Source of the DNA: Strigamia acuminata
Taxonomy: Eukaryota > Arthropoda > Chilopoda > Geophilomorpha > Linotaeniidae
Direction of reading: 5' to 3'
DNA: 64,000 nt
Assembly (NCBI GenBank): GCA_949358305.1
Contig: CASHSZ010000135.1
Coordinates: 62,001 to 126,000, forward strand
This document shows, in pieces, positions 47,209 to 61,098 of this stretch; positions within the stretch are counted from its first letter, which is position 1; each line of letters begins with the position of its first letter. Position numbers and translations under genes: made by a program. The notes under the pieces were generated by a model. The model worked only from the letters and a program-made list of their open reading frames with translations, was not told the origin of the DNA and searched no databases.

Positions 47209-49902
47209 TGATGAGATCAAAAGTCTATTCTCCCAAATCATCGGTTGGATGTTTCTAAAACTTACATTGGAGCCTTCTACTAAGGTTTAAACACTATTTC
47301 TGAACATTCAGAGACATTGGACTTGTGGTGTTTGTGCTAAGTCAACTGCGATGTGAAATGAGCTCAAAATTTTTTTTTCAAAATTTATTGCTTGGGTGTT
47401 GCTAAAACTTATATTGAAGGCTTCTACTAAGGTTTAAACACTATTTCTGAACATTCAGAGACATTGGTCTTGTGGTGTTTGTGCTAAGTCAACTGTGATG
47501 AGATCAAAAGTCTATTCTCCCAAATCATTGGTTGGATGTTTCTAAAACTTACATTGGAGCCTTCTACTAAGGTTTAAACACTATTTCTGAACATTCAGAG
47601 ACATTGGTCTTGTGGTGTTTGTGCTAAGTCAACTGTGATGAGATCAAAAGTCTATTCTCCCAAATCATCGGTTGAATGTTTCTAAAACTTACATTGGAGC
47701 CTTCTACTAAGGTTTAAACACTATTTCTGAACATTCAGAGACATTGGTCTTGTGGTGTTTGTGCTAAGTCAACTGTGATGAGATCAAAAGTCTATTCTCC
47801 CAAATCATCGGTTGGATGTTTCTAAAACTTACATTGGAGCCTTCTACTAAGGTTTAAACACTATTTCTGAACATTCAGAGACATTGGTCTTGTGGTGTTT
47901 GTGCTAAGTCAACTGCGATGTGAAATAAGCTCAAAATTTTTTTTTCAAAATTTATTGCTTGGGTGTTGCTAAAACTTACATTGAAGGCTTCTACTAAGGT
48001 TTAAACACTATTTCTAAACATTCAGAGACATTGGTCTTGTGGTGTTTGTGCTAAGTCAACTGTGATGAGATCAAAAGTCTATTCTCCCAAATCATCGGTT
48101 GGATGTTTCTAAAACTTACATTGGAGCCTTCTACTAAGGTTTAAACACTATTTCTGAACATTCAGAGACATTGGTCTTGTGGTGTTTGTGCTAAGTCAAC
48201 TGTGATGAGATCAAAAGTCTATTCTTCCAAATCATTGGTTGGATGTTTCTAAAACTTACATTGAAGGCTTCTACTAAGGTTTAAACACTATTTCTGAACA
48301 TTCAGAGACATTGGTCTTGTGGTGTTTGTGCTAAGTCAACTGCGATGTGAAATGAGCTCAAAATTTTTTTTTCAAAATTTAATGCTTGGGTGTTGCTAAA
48401 ACTTATATTGAAGGCTTCTACTAAGGTTTAAACACTATTTCTGAACATACAGAGACATTGGACTTGTGGTGTTTGTGCTAAGTAACTGTGATGAGATCAA
48501 AAGTCTATTCTCCCAAATCATTGCTTGGATGTTGCTAAAACTTACATTGAAGGCTTCTACTAAGGTTTAAACACTATTTCTGAACATTCAGAGACATTGG
48601 TCTTGTGGTGTTTGTGCTAAGTCAACTGTGATGAGATCAAAAGTCTATTCTCCCAAATCATCGGTTGGATGTTTCTAAAACTTACATTGGAGCCTTCTAC
48701 TAAGGTTTAAACACTATTTCTGAACATTCAGAGACATTGGTCTTATGGTGTTTGTGCTAAGTCAACTGTGATGAGATCAAAAGTCTATTCTCCCAAATCA
48801 TCGGTTGGATGTTTCTAAAACTTACATTGGAGCCTTCTACTAAGGTTTAAACACTATTTCTGAACATTCAGAGACATTGGTCTTGTGGTGTTTGTGCTAA
48901 GTCAACTGTGATGAGATCAAAAGTCTATTCTTCCAAATCATTGGTTGGATGTTTCTAAAACTTACATTGGAGCCTTCTACTAAGGTTTAAACACTATTTC
49001 TGAACATTCAGAGACATTGGTCTTGTGGTGTTTGTGCTAAGTCAACTGTGATGAGATCAAAAGTCTATTCTCCCAAATCATCGGTTGAATGTTTCTAAAA
49101 CTTACATTGGAGCCTTCTACTAAGGTTTAAACACTATTTCTGAACATTCAGAGACATTGGTCTTGTGGTGTTTGTGCTAAGTCAACTGCGATGTGAAATA
49201 AGCTCAAAATTTTTTTTTCAAAATTTATTGCTTGGGTGTTGCTAAAACTTACATTGAAGGCTTCTACTAAGGTTTAAACACTATTTCTAAACATTCAGAG
49301 ACATTGGTCTTGTGGTGTTTGTGCTAAGTCAACTGTGATGAGATCAAAAGTCTATTCTCCCAAATCATCGGTTGGATGTTTCTAAAACTTACATTGGAGC
49401 CTTCTACTAAGGTTTAAACACTATTTCTGAACATTCAGAGACATTGGTCTTGTGGTGTTTGTGCTAAGTCAACTGTGATGAGATCAAAAGTCTATTCTCC
49501 CAAATCATTGGTTGGATGTTTCTAAAACTTACATTGGAGCCTTCTACTAAGGTTTAAACACTATTTCTGAACATTCAGAGACATTGGTCTTGTGGTGTTT
49601 GTGCTAAGTCAACTGTGATGAGATCAAAAGTCTATTCTCCCAAATCATCGGTTGGATGTTTCTAAAACTTACATTGGAGCCTTCTACTAAGGTTTAAACA
49701 CTATTTCTGAACATTCAGAGACATTGGTCTTGTGGTGTTTGTGCTAAGTCAACTGCAATGTAAAATAAGCTCAAAATTTTTTTTTCAAAGTTTATTGCTT
49801 GGGTGTTGCTAAAACTTACATTGAAGGCTTCTACTAAGGTTTAAACACTATTTCTAAACATTCAGAGACATTGGTCTTGTGGTGTTTGTGCTAAGTCAAC
49901 TG
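42529..49902 (+). repeat. 3,687-bp higher-order repeat, two tandem copies
   Basis: Copies at 42529-46215 and 46216-49902. Matching aagtaactg junctions at 42956/46643 and 44796/48483, and caatgtaaaataag B monomers at 46069/49756, all give 3,687 bp. The second copy starts with a gagtc variant. The correspondence ends at about 49,990, where the next monomers differ (ttcag and taaaatgag in place of tttag and gaaataag). Confidence 0.9.
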
Positions 49903-52184
49903 TGATGAGATCAAAAGTCTATTCTCCCAAATCATCGGTTGGATGTTTCTAAAACTTACATTGGAGCCTTCTACTAAGGTTTAAACACTATTTCTGAACA
50001 TTCAGAGACATTGGTCTTGTGGTGTTTGTGCTAAGTCAACTGCGATGTAAAATGAGCTCAAAATTTTTTTTTCAAAATTTATTGCTTGGGTGTTTTTAAA
50101 ACTTATATTGAAGGCTTCTACTAAGGTTTAAACACTATTTCTGAACATTCAGAGACATTGGACTTGTGATGTTTGTGCTAAGTCAACTGTGATGAGATCA
50201 AAAGTCTATTCTCCCAAATCATCAGTTGGATGTTTCTAAAACTTACATTGGAGCCTTCTACTAAGGTTTAAACACTATTTCTGAACATTCAGAGACATTG
50301 GTCTTGTGGTGTTTGTGCTAAGTCAACTGTGATGAGATCAAAAGTCTATTCTCCCAAATCATTGGTTGGATGTTTCTAAAACTTACATTGGAGCCTTCTA
50401 CTAAGGTTTAAACACTATTTCTGAACATTCAGAGACATTGGTCTTGTGGTGTTTGTGCTAAGTCAACTGTGATGAGATCAAAAGTCTATTCTCCCAAATC
50501 ATCGGTTGGATGTTTCTAAAACTTACATTGGAGCCTTCTACTAAGGTTTAAACACTATTTCTGAACATTCAGAGACATTGGTCTTGTGGTGTTTGTGCTA
50601 AGTCAACTGCAATGTGAAATAAGCTCAAAATTTTTTTTTCAAAGTTTATTGCTTGGGTGTTGCTAAAACTTACATTGAAGGCTTCTACTAAGGTTTAAAC
50701 ACTATTTCTAAACATTCAGAGACATTGGTCTTGTGGTGTTTGTGCTAAGTCAACTGTGATGAGATCAAAAGTCTATTCTCCCAAATCATCGGTTGGATGT
50801 TTCTAAAACTTACATTGGAGCCTTCTACTAAGGTTTAAACACTATTTCTGAACATTCAGAGACATTGGACTTGTGGTGTTTGTGCTAAGTCAACTGCGAT
50901 GTGAAATGAGCTCAAAATTTTTTTTTCAAAATTTATTGCTTGGGTGTTGCTAAAACTTATATTGAAGGCTTCTACTAAGGTTTAAACACTATTTCTGAAC
51001 ATTCAGAGACATTGGTCTTGTGGTGTTTGTGCTAAGTCAACTGTGATGAGATCAAAAGTCTATTCTCCCAAATCATCGGTTGGATGTTTCTAAAACTTAC
51101 ATTGGAGCCTTCTACTAAGGTTTAAACACTATTTCTGAACATTCAGAGACATTGGTCTTATGGTGTTTGTGCTAAGTCAACTGTGATGAGATCAAAAGTC
51201 TATTCTCCCAAATCATCGGTTGGATGTTTCTAAAACTTACATTGGAGCCTTCTACTAAGGTTTAAACACTATTTCTGAACATTCAGAGACATTGGTCTTG
51301 TGGTGTTTGTGCTAAGTCAACTGTGATGAGATCAAAAGTCTATTCTCCCAAATCATTGGTTGGATGTTTCTAAAACTTACATTGGAGCCTTCTACTAAGG
51401 TTTAAACACTATTTCTGAACATTCAGAGACATTGGTCTTGTGGTGTTTGTGCTAAGTCAACTGTGATGAGATCAAAAGTCTATTCTCCCAAATCATCGGT
51501 TGGATGTTTCTAAAACTTACATTGGAGCCTTCTACTAAGGTTTAAACACTATTTCTGAACATTCAGAGACATTGGTCTTGTGGTGTTTGTGCTAAGTCAA
51601 CTGCAATGTGAAATAAGCTCAAAATTTTTTTTTCAAAGTTTATTGCTTGGGTGTTGCTAAAACTTACATTGAAGGCTTCTACTAAGGTTTAAACACTATT
51701 TCTAAACATTCAGAGACATTGGTCTTGTGGTGTTTGTGCTAAGTCAACTGTGATGAGATCAAAAGTCTATTCTCCCAAATCATCGGTTGGATGTTTCTAA
51801 AACTTACATTGGAGCCTTCTACTAAGGTTTAAACACTATTTCTGAACATTCAGAGACATTGGACTTGTGGTGTTTGTGCTAAGTCAACTGCGATGTGAAA
51901 TGAGCTCAAAATTTTTTTTTCAAAATTTATTGCTTGGGTGTTGCTAAAACTTATATTGAAGGCTTCTACTAAGGTTTAAACACTATTTCTGAACATTCAG
52001 AGACATTGGTCTTGTGGTGTTTGTGCTAAGTCAACTGCGATGTGAAATGAGCTCAAAATTTTTTTTTCAAAATTTAATGCTTGGGTGTTGCTAAAACTTA
52101 TATTGAAGGCTTCTACTAAGGTTTAAACACTGTTTCTGAACATTCAGAGACATTGGACTTGTGGTGTTTGTGCTAAGTCAACTG

Positions 52185-55100
52185 TGATGAGATCAAAAGT
52201 CTATTCTCCCAAATCATTGGTTGGATGTTTCTAAAACTTACATTGGAGCCTTCTACTAAGGTTTAAACACTATTTCTGAACATTCAGAGACATTGGTCTT
52301 GTGGTGTTTGTGCTAAGTCAACTGTGATGAGATCAAAAGTCTATTCTCCCAAATCATCGGTTGGATGTTTCTAAAACTTACATTGGAGCCTTCTACTAAG
52401 GTTTAAACACTATTTCTGAACATTCAGAGACATTGGTCTTGTGGTGTTTGTGCTAAGTCAACTGTGATGAGATCAAAAGTCTATTCTCCCAAATCATCGG
52501 TTGAATGTTTCTAAAACTTACATTGGAGCCTTCTACTAAGGTTTAAACACTATTTCTGAACATTCAGAGACATTGGTCTTGTGGTGTTTGTGCTAAGTCA
52601 ACTGTGATGAGATCAAAAGTCTATTCTCCCAAATCATCGGTTGGATGTTTCTAAAACTTACATTGGAGCCTTCTACTAAGGTTTAAACACTATTTCTGAA
52701 CATTCAGAGACATTGGTCTTGTGGTGTTTGTGCTAAGTCAACTGTGATGAGATCAAAAGTCTATTCTCCCAAATCATCGGTTGAATGTTTCTAAAACTTA
52801 CATTGGAGCCTTCTACTAAGGTTTAAACACTATTTCTGAACATTCAGAGACATTGGTCTTGTGGTGTTTGTGCTAAGTCAACTGCGATGTGAAATAAGCT
52901 CAAAATTTTTTTTTCAAAATTTATTGCTTGGGTGTTGCTAAAACTTACATTGAAGGCTTCTACTAAGGTTTAAACACTATTTCTAAACATTCAGAGACAT
53001 TGGTCTTGTGGTGTTTGTGCTAAGTCAACTGTGATGAGATCAAAAGTCTATTCTCCCAAATCATCGGTTGGATGTTTCTAAAACTTACATTGGAGCCTTC
53101 TACTAAGGTTTAAACACTATTTCTGAACATTCAGAGACATTGGACTTGTGGTGTTTGTGCTAAGTAACTGTGATGAGATCAAAAGTCTATTCTCCCAAAT
53201 CATTGCTTGGATGTTGCTAAAACTTACATTGAAGGCTTCTACTAAGGTTTAAACACTATTTCTGAACATTCAGAGACATTGGTCTTGTGGTGTTTGTGCT
53301 AAGTAACTGTGATGAGATCAAAAGTCTATTCTCCCAAATCATTGCTTGGATGTTGCTAAAACTTACATTGAAGGCTTCTACTAAGGTTTAAACACTATTT
53401 CTGAACATTCAGAGACATTGGTCTTGTGGTGTTTGTGCTAAGTCAACTGTGATGAGATCAAAAGTCTATTCTCCCAAATCATCGGTTGGATGTTTCTAAA
53501 ACTTACATTGGAGCCTTCTACTAAGGTTTAAACACTATTTCTGAACATTCAGAGACATTGGTCTTATGGTGTTTGTGCTAAGTCAACTGTGATGAGATCA
53601 AAAGTCTATTCTCCCAAATCATCGGTTGAATGTTTCTAAAACTTACATTGGAGCCTTCTACTAAGGTTTAAACACTATTTCTGAACATTCAGAGACATTG
53701 GTCTTGTGGTGTTTGTGCTAAGTCAACTGTGATGAGATCAAAAGTCTATTCTCCCAAATCATCGGTTGGATGTTTCTAAAACTTACATTGGAGCCTTCTA
53801 CTAAGGTTTAAACACTATTTCTGAACATTCAGAGACATTGGTCTTGTGGTGTTTGTGCTAAGTCAACTGTGATGAGATCAAAAGTCTATTCTCCCAAATC
53901 ATCGGTTGAATGTTTCTAAAACTTACATTGGAGCCTTCTACTAAGGTTTAAACACTATTTCTGAACATTCAGAGACATTGGTCTTGTGGTGTTTGTGCTA
54001 AGTCAACTGCGATGTGAAATAAGCTCAAAATTTTTTTTTCAAAATTTATTGCTTGGGTGTTGCTAAAACTTACATTGAAGGCTTCTACTAAGGTTTAAAC
54101 ACTATTTCTAAACATTCAGAGACATTGGTCTTGTGGTGTTTGTGCTAAGTCAACTGTGATGAGATCAAAAGTCTATTCTCCCAAATCATCGGTTGGATGT
54201 TTCTAAAACTTACATTGGAGCCTTCTACTAAGGTTTAAACACTATTTCTGAACATTCAGAGACATTGGTCTTGTGGTGTTTGTGCTAAGTCAACTGCGAT
54301 GTAAAATGAGCTCAAAATTTTTTTTTCAAAATTTATTGCTTGGGTGTTTTTAAAACTTATATTGAAGGCTTCTACTAAGGTTTAAACACTATTTCTGAAC
54401 ATTCAGAGACATTGGTCTTGTGGTGTTTGTGCTAAGTCAACTGCAATGTGAAATAAGCTCAAAATTTTTTTTTCAAAGTTTATTGCTTGGGTGTTGCTAA
54501 AACTTACATTGAAGGCTTCTACTAAGGTTTAAACACTATTTCTAAACATTCAGAGACATTGGTCTTGTGGTGTTTGTGCTAAGTCAACTGTGATGAGATC
54601 AAAAGTCTATTCTCCCAAATCATCGGTTGGATGTTTCTAAAACTTACATTGGAGCCTTCTACTAAGGTTTAAACACTATTTCTGAACATTCAGAGACATT
54701 GGTCTTGTGGTGTTTGTGCTAAGTCAACTGCGATGTAAAATGAGCTCAAAATTTTTTTTTTAAAATTTATTGCTTGGGTGTTTTTAAAACTTATATTGAA
54801 GGCTTCTACTAAGGTTTAAACACTATTTCTGAACATTCAGAGACATTGGACTTGTGATGTTTGTGCTAAGTCAACTGTGATGAGATCAAAAGTCTATTCT
54901 CCCAAATCATCAGTTGGATGTTTCTAAAACTTACATTGGAGCCTTCTACTAAGGTTTAAACACTATTTCTGAACATTCAGAGACATTGGTCTTGTGGTGT
55001 TTGTGCTAAGTCAACTGTGATGAGATCAAAAGTCTATTCTCCCAAATCATTGGTTGGATGTTTCTAAAACTTACATTGGAGCCTTCTACTAAGGTTTAAA

Positions 55101-58100
55101 CACTATTTCTGAACATTCAGAGACATTGGTCTTGTGGTGTTTGTGCTAAGTCAACTGTGATGAGATCAAAAGTCTATTCTCCCAAATCATCGGTTGGATG
55201 TTTCTAAAACTTACATTGGAGCCTTCTACTAAGGTTTAAACACTATTTCTGAACATTCAGAGACATTGGTCTTGTGGTGTTTGTGCTAAGTCAACTGCAA
55301 TGTGAAATAAGCTCAAAATTTTTTTTTCAAAGTTTATTGCTTGGGTGTTGCTAAAACTTACATTGAAGGCTTCTACTAAGGTTTAAACACTATTTCTAAA
55401 CATTCAGAGACATTGGTCTTGTGGTGTTTGTGCTAAGTCAACTGTGATGAGATCAAAAGTCTATTCTCCCAAATCATCGGTTGGATGTTTCTAAAACTTA
55501 CATTGGAGCCTTCTACTAAGGTTTAAACACTATTTCTGAACATTCAGAGACATTGGACTTGTGGTGTTTGTGCTAAGTCAACTGCGATGTGAAATGAGCT
55601 CAAAATTTTTTTTTCAAAATTTATTGCTTGGGTGTTGCTAAAACTTATATTGAAGGCTTCTACTAAGGTTTAAACACTATTTCTGAACATTCAGAGACAT
55701 TGGTCTTGTGGTGTTTGTGCTAAGTCAACTGTGATGAGATCAAAAGTCTATTCTCCCAAATCATCAGTTGGATGTTTCTAAAACTTACATTGGAGCCTTC
55801 TACTAAGGTTTAAACACTATTTCTGAACATTCAGAGACATTGGTCTTATGGTGTTTGTGCTAAGTCAACTGTGATGAGATCAAAAGTCTATTCTCCCAAA
55901 TCATCGGTTGGATGTTTCTAAAACTTACATTGGAGCCTTCTACTAAGGTTTAAACACTATTTCTGAACATTCAGAGACATTGGTCTTGTGGTGTTTGTGC
56001 TAAGTCAACTGTGATGAGATCAAAAGTCTATTCTCCCAAATCATTGGTTGGATGTTTCTAAAACTTACATTGGAGCCTTCTACTAAGGTTTAAACACTAT
56101 TTCTGAACATTCAGAGACATTGGTCTTGTGGTGTTTGTGCTAAGTCAACTGTGATGAGATCAAAAGTCTATTCTCCCAAATCATCGGTTGAATGTTTCTA
56201 AAACTTACATTGGAGCCTTCTACTAAGGTTTAAACACTATTTCTGAACATTCAGAGACATTGGTCTTGTGGTGTTTGTGCTAAGTCAACTGTGATGAGAT
56301 CAAAAGTCTATTCTCCCAAATCATTGGTTGGATGTTTCTAAAACTTACATTGGAGCCTTCTACTAAGGTTTAAACACTATTTCTGAACATTCAGAGACAT
56401 TGGTCTTGTGGTGTTTGTGCTAAGTCAACTGTGATGAGATCAAAAGTCTATTCTCCCAAATCATCGGTTGGATGTTTCTAAAACTTACATTGGAGCCTTC
56501 TACTAAGGTTTAAACACTATTTCTGAACATTCAGAGACATTGGTCTTATGGTGTTTGTGCTAAGTCAACTGTGATGAGATCAAAAGTCTATTCTCCCAAA
56601 TCATCGGTTGGATGTTTCTAAAACTTACATTGGAGCCTTCTACTAAGGTTTAAACACTATTTCTGAACATTCAGAGACATTGGTCTTGTGGTGTTTGTGC
56701 TAAGTCAACTGTGATGAGATCAAAAGTCTATTCTCCCAAATCATTGGTTGGATGTTTCTAAAACTTACATTGGAGCCTTCTACTAAGGTTTAAACACTAT
56801 TTCTGAACATTCAGAGACATTGGTCTTGTGGTGTTTGTGCTAAGTCAACTGTGATGAGATCAAAAGTCTATTCTCCCAAATCATCGGTTGAATGTTTCTA
56901 AAACTTACATTGGAGCCTTCTACTAAGGTTTAAACACTATTTCTGAACATTCAGAGACATTGGTCTTGTGGTGTTTGTGCTAAGTCAACTGTGATGAGAT
57001 CAAAAGTCTATTCTCCCAAATCATTGGTTGGATGTTTCTAAAACTTACATTGGAGCCTTCTACTAAGGTTTAAACACTATTTCTGAACATTCAGAGACAT
57101 TGGTCTTGTGGTGTTTGTGCTAAGTCAACTGTGATGAGATCAAAAGTCTATTCTCCCAAATCATCGGTTGGATGTTTCTAAAACTTACATTGGAGCCTTC
57201 TACTAAGGTTTAAACACTATTTCTGAACATTCAGAGACATTGGTCTTGTGGTGTTTGTGCTAAGTCAACTGTGATGAGATCAAAAGTCTATTCTCCCAAA
57301 TCATCGGTTGAATGTTTCTAAAACTTACATTGGAGCCTTCTACTAAGGTTTAAACACTATTTCTGAACATTCAGAGACATTGGTCTTGTGGTGTTTGTGC
57401 TAAGTCAACTGTGATGAGATCAAAAGTCTATTCTCCCAAATCATCGGTTGGATGTTTCTAAAACTTACATTGGAGCCTTCTACTAAGGTTTAAACACTAT
57501 TTCTGAACATTCAGAGACATTGGTCTTGTGGTGTTTGTGCTAAGTCAACTGTGATGAGATCAAAAGTCTATTCTCCCAAATCATCGGTTGAATGTTTCTA
57601 AAACTTACATTGGAGCCTTCTACTAAGGTTTAAACACTATTTCTGAACATTCAGAGACATTGGTCTTGTGGTGTTTGTGCTAAGTCAACTGCGATGTGAA
57701 ATAAGCTCAAAATTTTTTTTTCAAAATTTATTGCTTGGGTGTTGCTAAAACTTACATTGAAGGCTTCTACTAAGGTTTAAACACTATTTCTAAACATTCA
57801 GAGACATTGGTCTTGTGGTGTTTGTGCTAAGTCAACTGTGATGAGATCAAAAGTCTATTCTCCCAAATCATCGGTTGGATGTTTCTAAAACTTACATTGG
57901 AGCCTTCTACTAAGGTTTAAACACTATTTCTGAACATTCAGAGACATTGGACTTGTGGTGTTTGTGCTAAGTAACTGTGATGAGATCAAAAGTCTATTCT
58001 CCCAAATCATTGCTTGGATGTTGCTAAAACTTACATTGAAGGCTTCTACTAAGGTTTAAACACTATTTCTGAACATTCAGAGACATTGGTCTTGTGGTGT

Positions 58101-61098
58101 TTGTGCTAAGTAACTGTGATGAGATCAAAAGTCTATTCTCCCAAATCATTGCTTGGATGTTGCTAAAACTTACATTGAAGGCTTCTACTAAGGTTTAAAC
58201 ACTATTTCTGAACATTCAGAGACATTGGTCTTGTGGTGTTTGTGCTAAGTCAACTGTGATGAGATCAAAAGTCTATTCTCCCAAATCATCGGTTGGATGT
58301 TTCTAAAACTTACATTGGAGCCTTCTACTAAGGTTTAAACACTATTTCTGAACATTCAGAGACATTGGTCTTATGGTGTTTGTGCTAAGTCAACTGTGAT
58401 GAGATCAAAAGTCTATTCTCCCAAATCATCGGTTGAATGTTTCTAAAACTTACATTGGAGCCTTCTACTAAGGTTTAAACACTATTTCTGAACATTCAGA
58501 GACATTGGTCTTGTGGTGTTTGTGCTAAGTCAACTGTGATGAGATCAAAAGTCTATTCTCCCAAATCATCGGTTGGATGTTTCTAAAACTTACATTGGAG
58601 CCTTCTACTAAGGTTTAAACACTATTTCTGAACATTCAGAGACATTGGTCTTGTGGTGTTTGTGCTAAGTCAACTGTGATGAGATCAAAAGTCTATTCTC
58701 CCAAATCATCGGTTGAATGTTTCTAAAACTTACATTGGAGCCTTCTACTAAGGTTTAAACACTATTTCTGAACATTCAGAGACATTGGTCTTGTGGTGTT
58801 TGTGCTAAGTCAACTGCGATGTGAAATAAGCTCAAAATTTTTTTTTCAAAATTTATTGCTTGGGTGTTGCTAAAACTTACATTGAAGGCTTCTACTAAGG
58901 TTTAAACACTATTTCTAAACATTCAGAGACATTGGTCTTGTGGTGTTTGTGCTAAGTCAACTGTGATGAGATCAAAAGTCTATTCTCCCAAATCATCGGT
59001 TGGATGTTTCTAAAACTTACATTGGAGCCTTCTACTAAGGTTTAAACACTATTTCTGAACATTCAGAGACATTGGTCTTGTGGTGTTTGTGCTAAGTCAA
59101 CTGCGATGTAAAATGAGCTCAAAATTTTTTTTTCAAAATTTATTGCTTGGGTGTTTTTAAAACTTATATTGAAGGCTTCTACTAAGGTTTAAACACTATT
59201 TCTGAACATTCAGAGACATTGGTCTTGTGGTGTTTGTGCTAAGTCAACTGCAATGTGAAATAAGCTCAAAATTTTTTTTTCAAAGTTTATTGCTTGGGTG
59301 TTGCTAAAACTTACATTGAAGGCTTCTACTAAGGTTTAAACACTATTTCTAAACATTCAGAGACATTGGTCTTGTGGTGTTTGTGCTAAGTCAACTGTGA
59401 TGAGATCAAAAGTCTATTCTCCCAAATCATCGGTTGGATGTTTCTAAAACTTACATTGGAGCCTTCTACTAAGGTTTAAACACTATTTCTGAACATTCAG
59501 AGACATTGGTCTTGTGGTGTTTGTGCTAAGTCAACTGCGATGTAAAATGAGCTCAAAATTTTTTTTTTAAAATTTATTGCTTGGGTGTTTTTAAAACTTA
59601 TATTGAAGGCTTCTACTAAGGTTTAAACACTATTTCTGAACATTCAGAGACATTGGACTTGTGATGTTTGTGCTAAGTCAACTGTGATGAGATCAAAAGT
59701 CTATTCTCCCAAATCATCAGTTGGATGTTTCTAAAACTTACATTGGAGCCTTCTACTAAGGTTTAAACACTATTTCTGAACATTCAGAGACATTGGTCTT
59801 GTGGTGTTTGTGCTAAGTCAACTGTGATGAGATCAAAAGTCTATTCTCCCAAATCATTGGTTGGATGTTTCTAAAACTTACATTGGAGCCTTCTACTAAG
59901 GTTTAAACACTATTTCTGAACATTCAGAGACATTGGTCTTGTGGTGTTTGTGCTAAGTCAACTGTGATGAGATCAAAAGTCTATTCTCCCAAATCATCGG
60001 TTGGATGTTTCTAAAACTTACATTGGAGCCTTCTACTAAGGTTTAAACACTATTTCTGAACATTCAGAGACATTGGTCTTGTGGTGTTTGTGCTAAGTCA
60101 ACTGCAATGTGAAATAAGCTCAAAATTTTTTTTTCAAAGTTTATTGCTTGGGTGTTGCTAAAACTTACATTGAAGGCTTCTACTAAGGTTTAAACACTAT
60201 TTCTAAACATTCAGAGACATTGGTCTTGTGGTGTTTGTGCTAAGTCAACTGTGATGAGATCAAAAGTCTATTCTCCCAAATCATCGGTTGGATGTTTCTA
60301 AAACTTACATTGGAGCCTTCTACTAAGGTTTAAACACTATTTCTGAACATTCAGAGACATTGGACTTGTGGTGTTTGTGCTAAGTCAACTGCGATGTGAA
60401 ATGAGCTCAAAATTTTTTTTTCAAAATTTATTGCTTGGGTGTTGCTAAAACTTATATTGAAGGCTTCTACTAAGGTTTAAACACTATTTCTGAACATTCA
60501 GAGACATTGGTCTTGTGGTGTTTGTGCTAAGTCAACTGTGATGAGATCAAAAGTCTATTCTCCCAAATCATCAGTTGGATGTTTCTAAAACTTACATTGG
60601 AGCCTTCTACTAAGGTTTAAACACTATTTCTGAACATTCAGAGACATTGGTCTTATGGTGTTTGTGCTAAGTCAACTGTGATGAGATCAAAAGTCTATTC
60701 TCCCAAATCATCGGTTGGATGTTTCTAAAACTTACATTGGAGCCTTCTACTAAGGTTTAAACACTATTTCTGAACATTCAGAGACATTGGTCTTGTGGTG
60801 TTTGTGCTAAGTCAACTGTGATGAGATCAAAAGTCTATTCTCCCAAATCATTGGTTGGATGTTTCTAAAACTTACATTGGAGCCTTCTACTAAGGTTTAA
60901 ACACTATTTCTGAACATTCAGAGACATTGGTCTTGTGGTGTTTGTGCTAAGTCAACTGTGATGAGATCAAAAGTCTATTCTCCCAAATCATCGGTTGAAT
61001 GTTTCTAAAACTTACATTGGAGCCTTCTACTAAGGTTTAAACACTATTTCTGAACATTCAGAGACATTGGTCTTGTGGTGTTTGTGCTAAGTCAACTG
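52185..61098 (+). repeat. 4,807-bp higher-order repeat, one full and one partial copy
   Basis: Unit 52185-56991 and a partial unit 56992-61098. Matching markers: B at 52885/57692, the double aagtaactg junction (53161/57968), taaaatgag B monomers at 54297/59104 and 54731/59538. A variant private to this pair also matches: the T-run continuing straight into aaaattt, without the usual C (about 54752/59559). No other pair in the window has that T-run variant. Confidence 0.9.
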
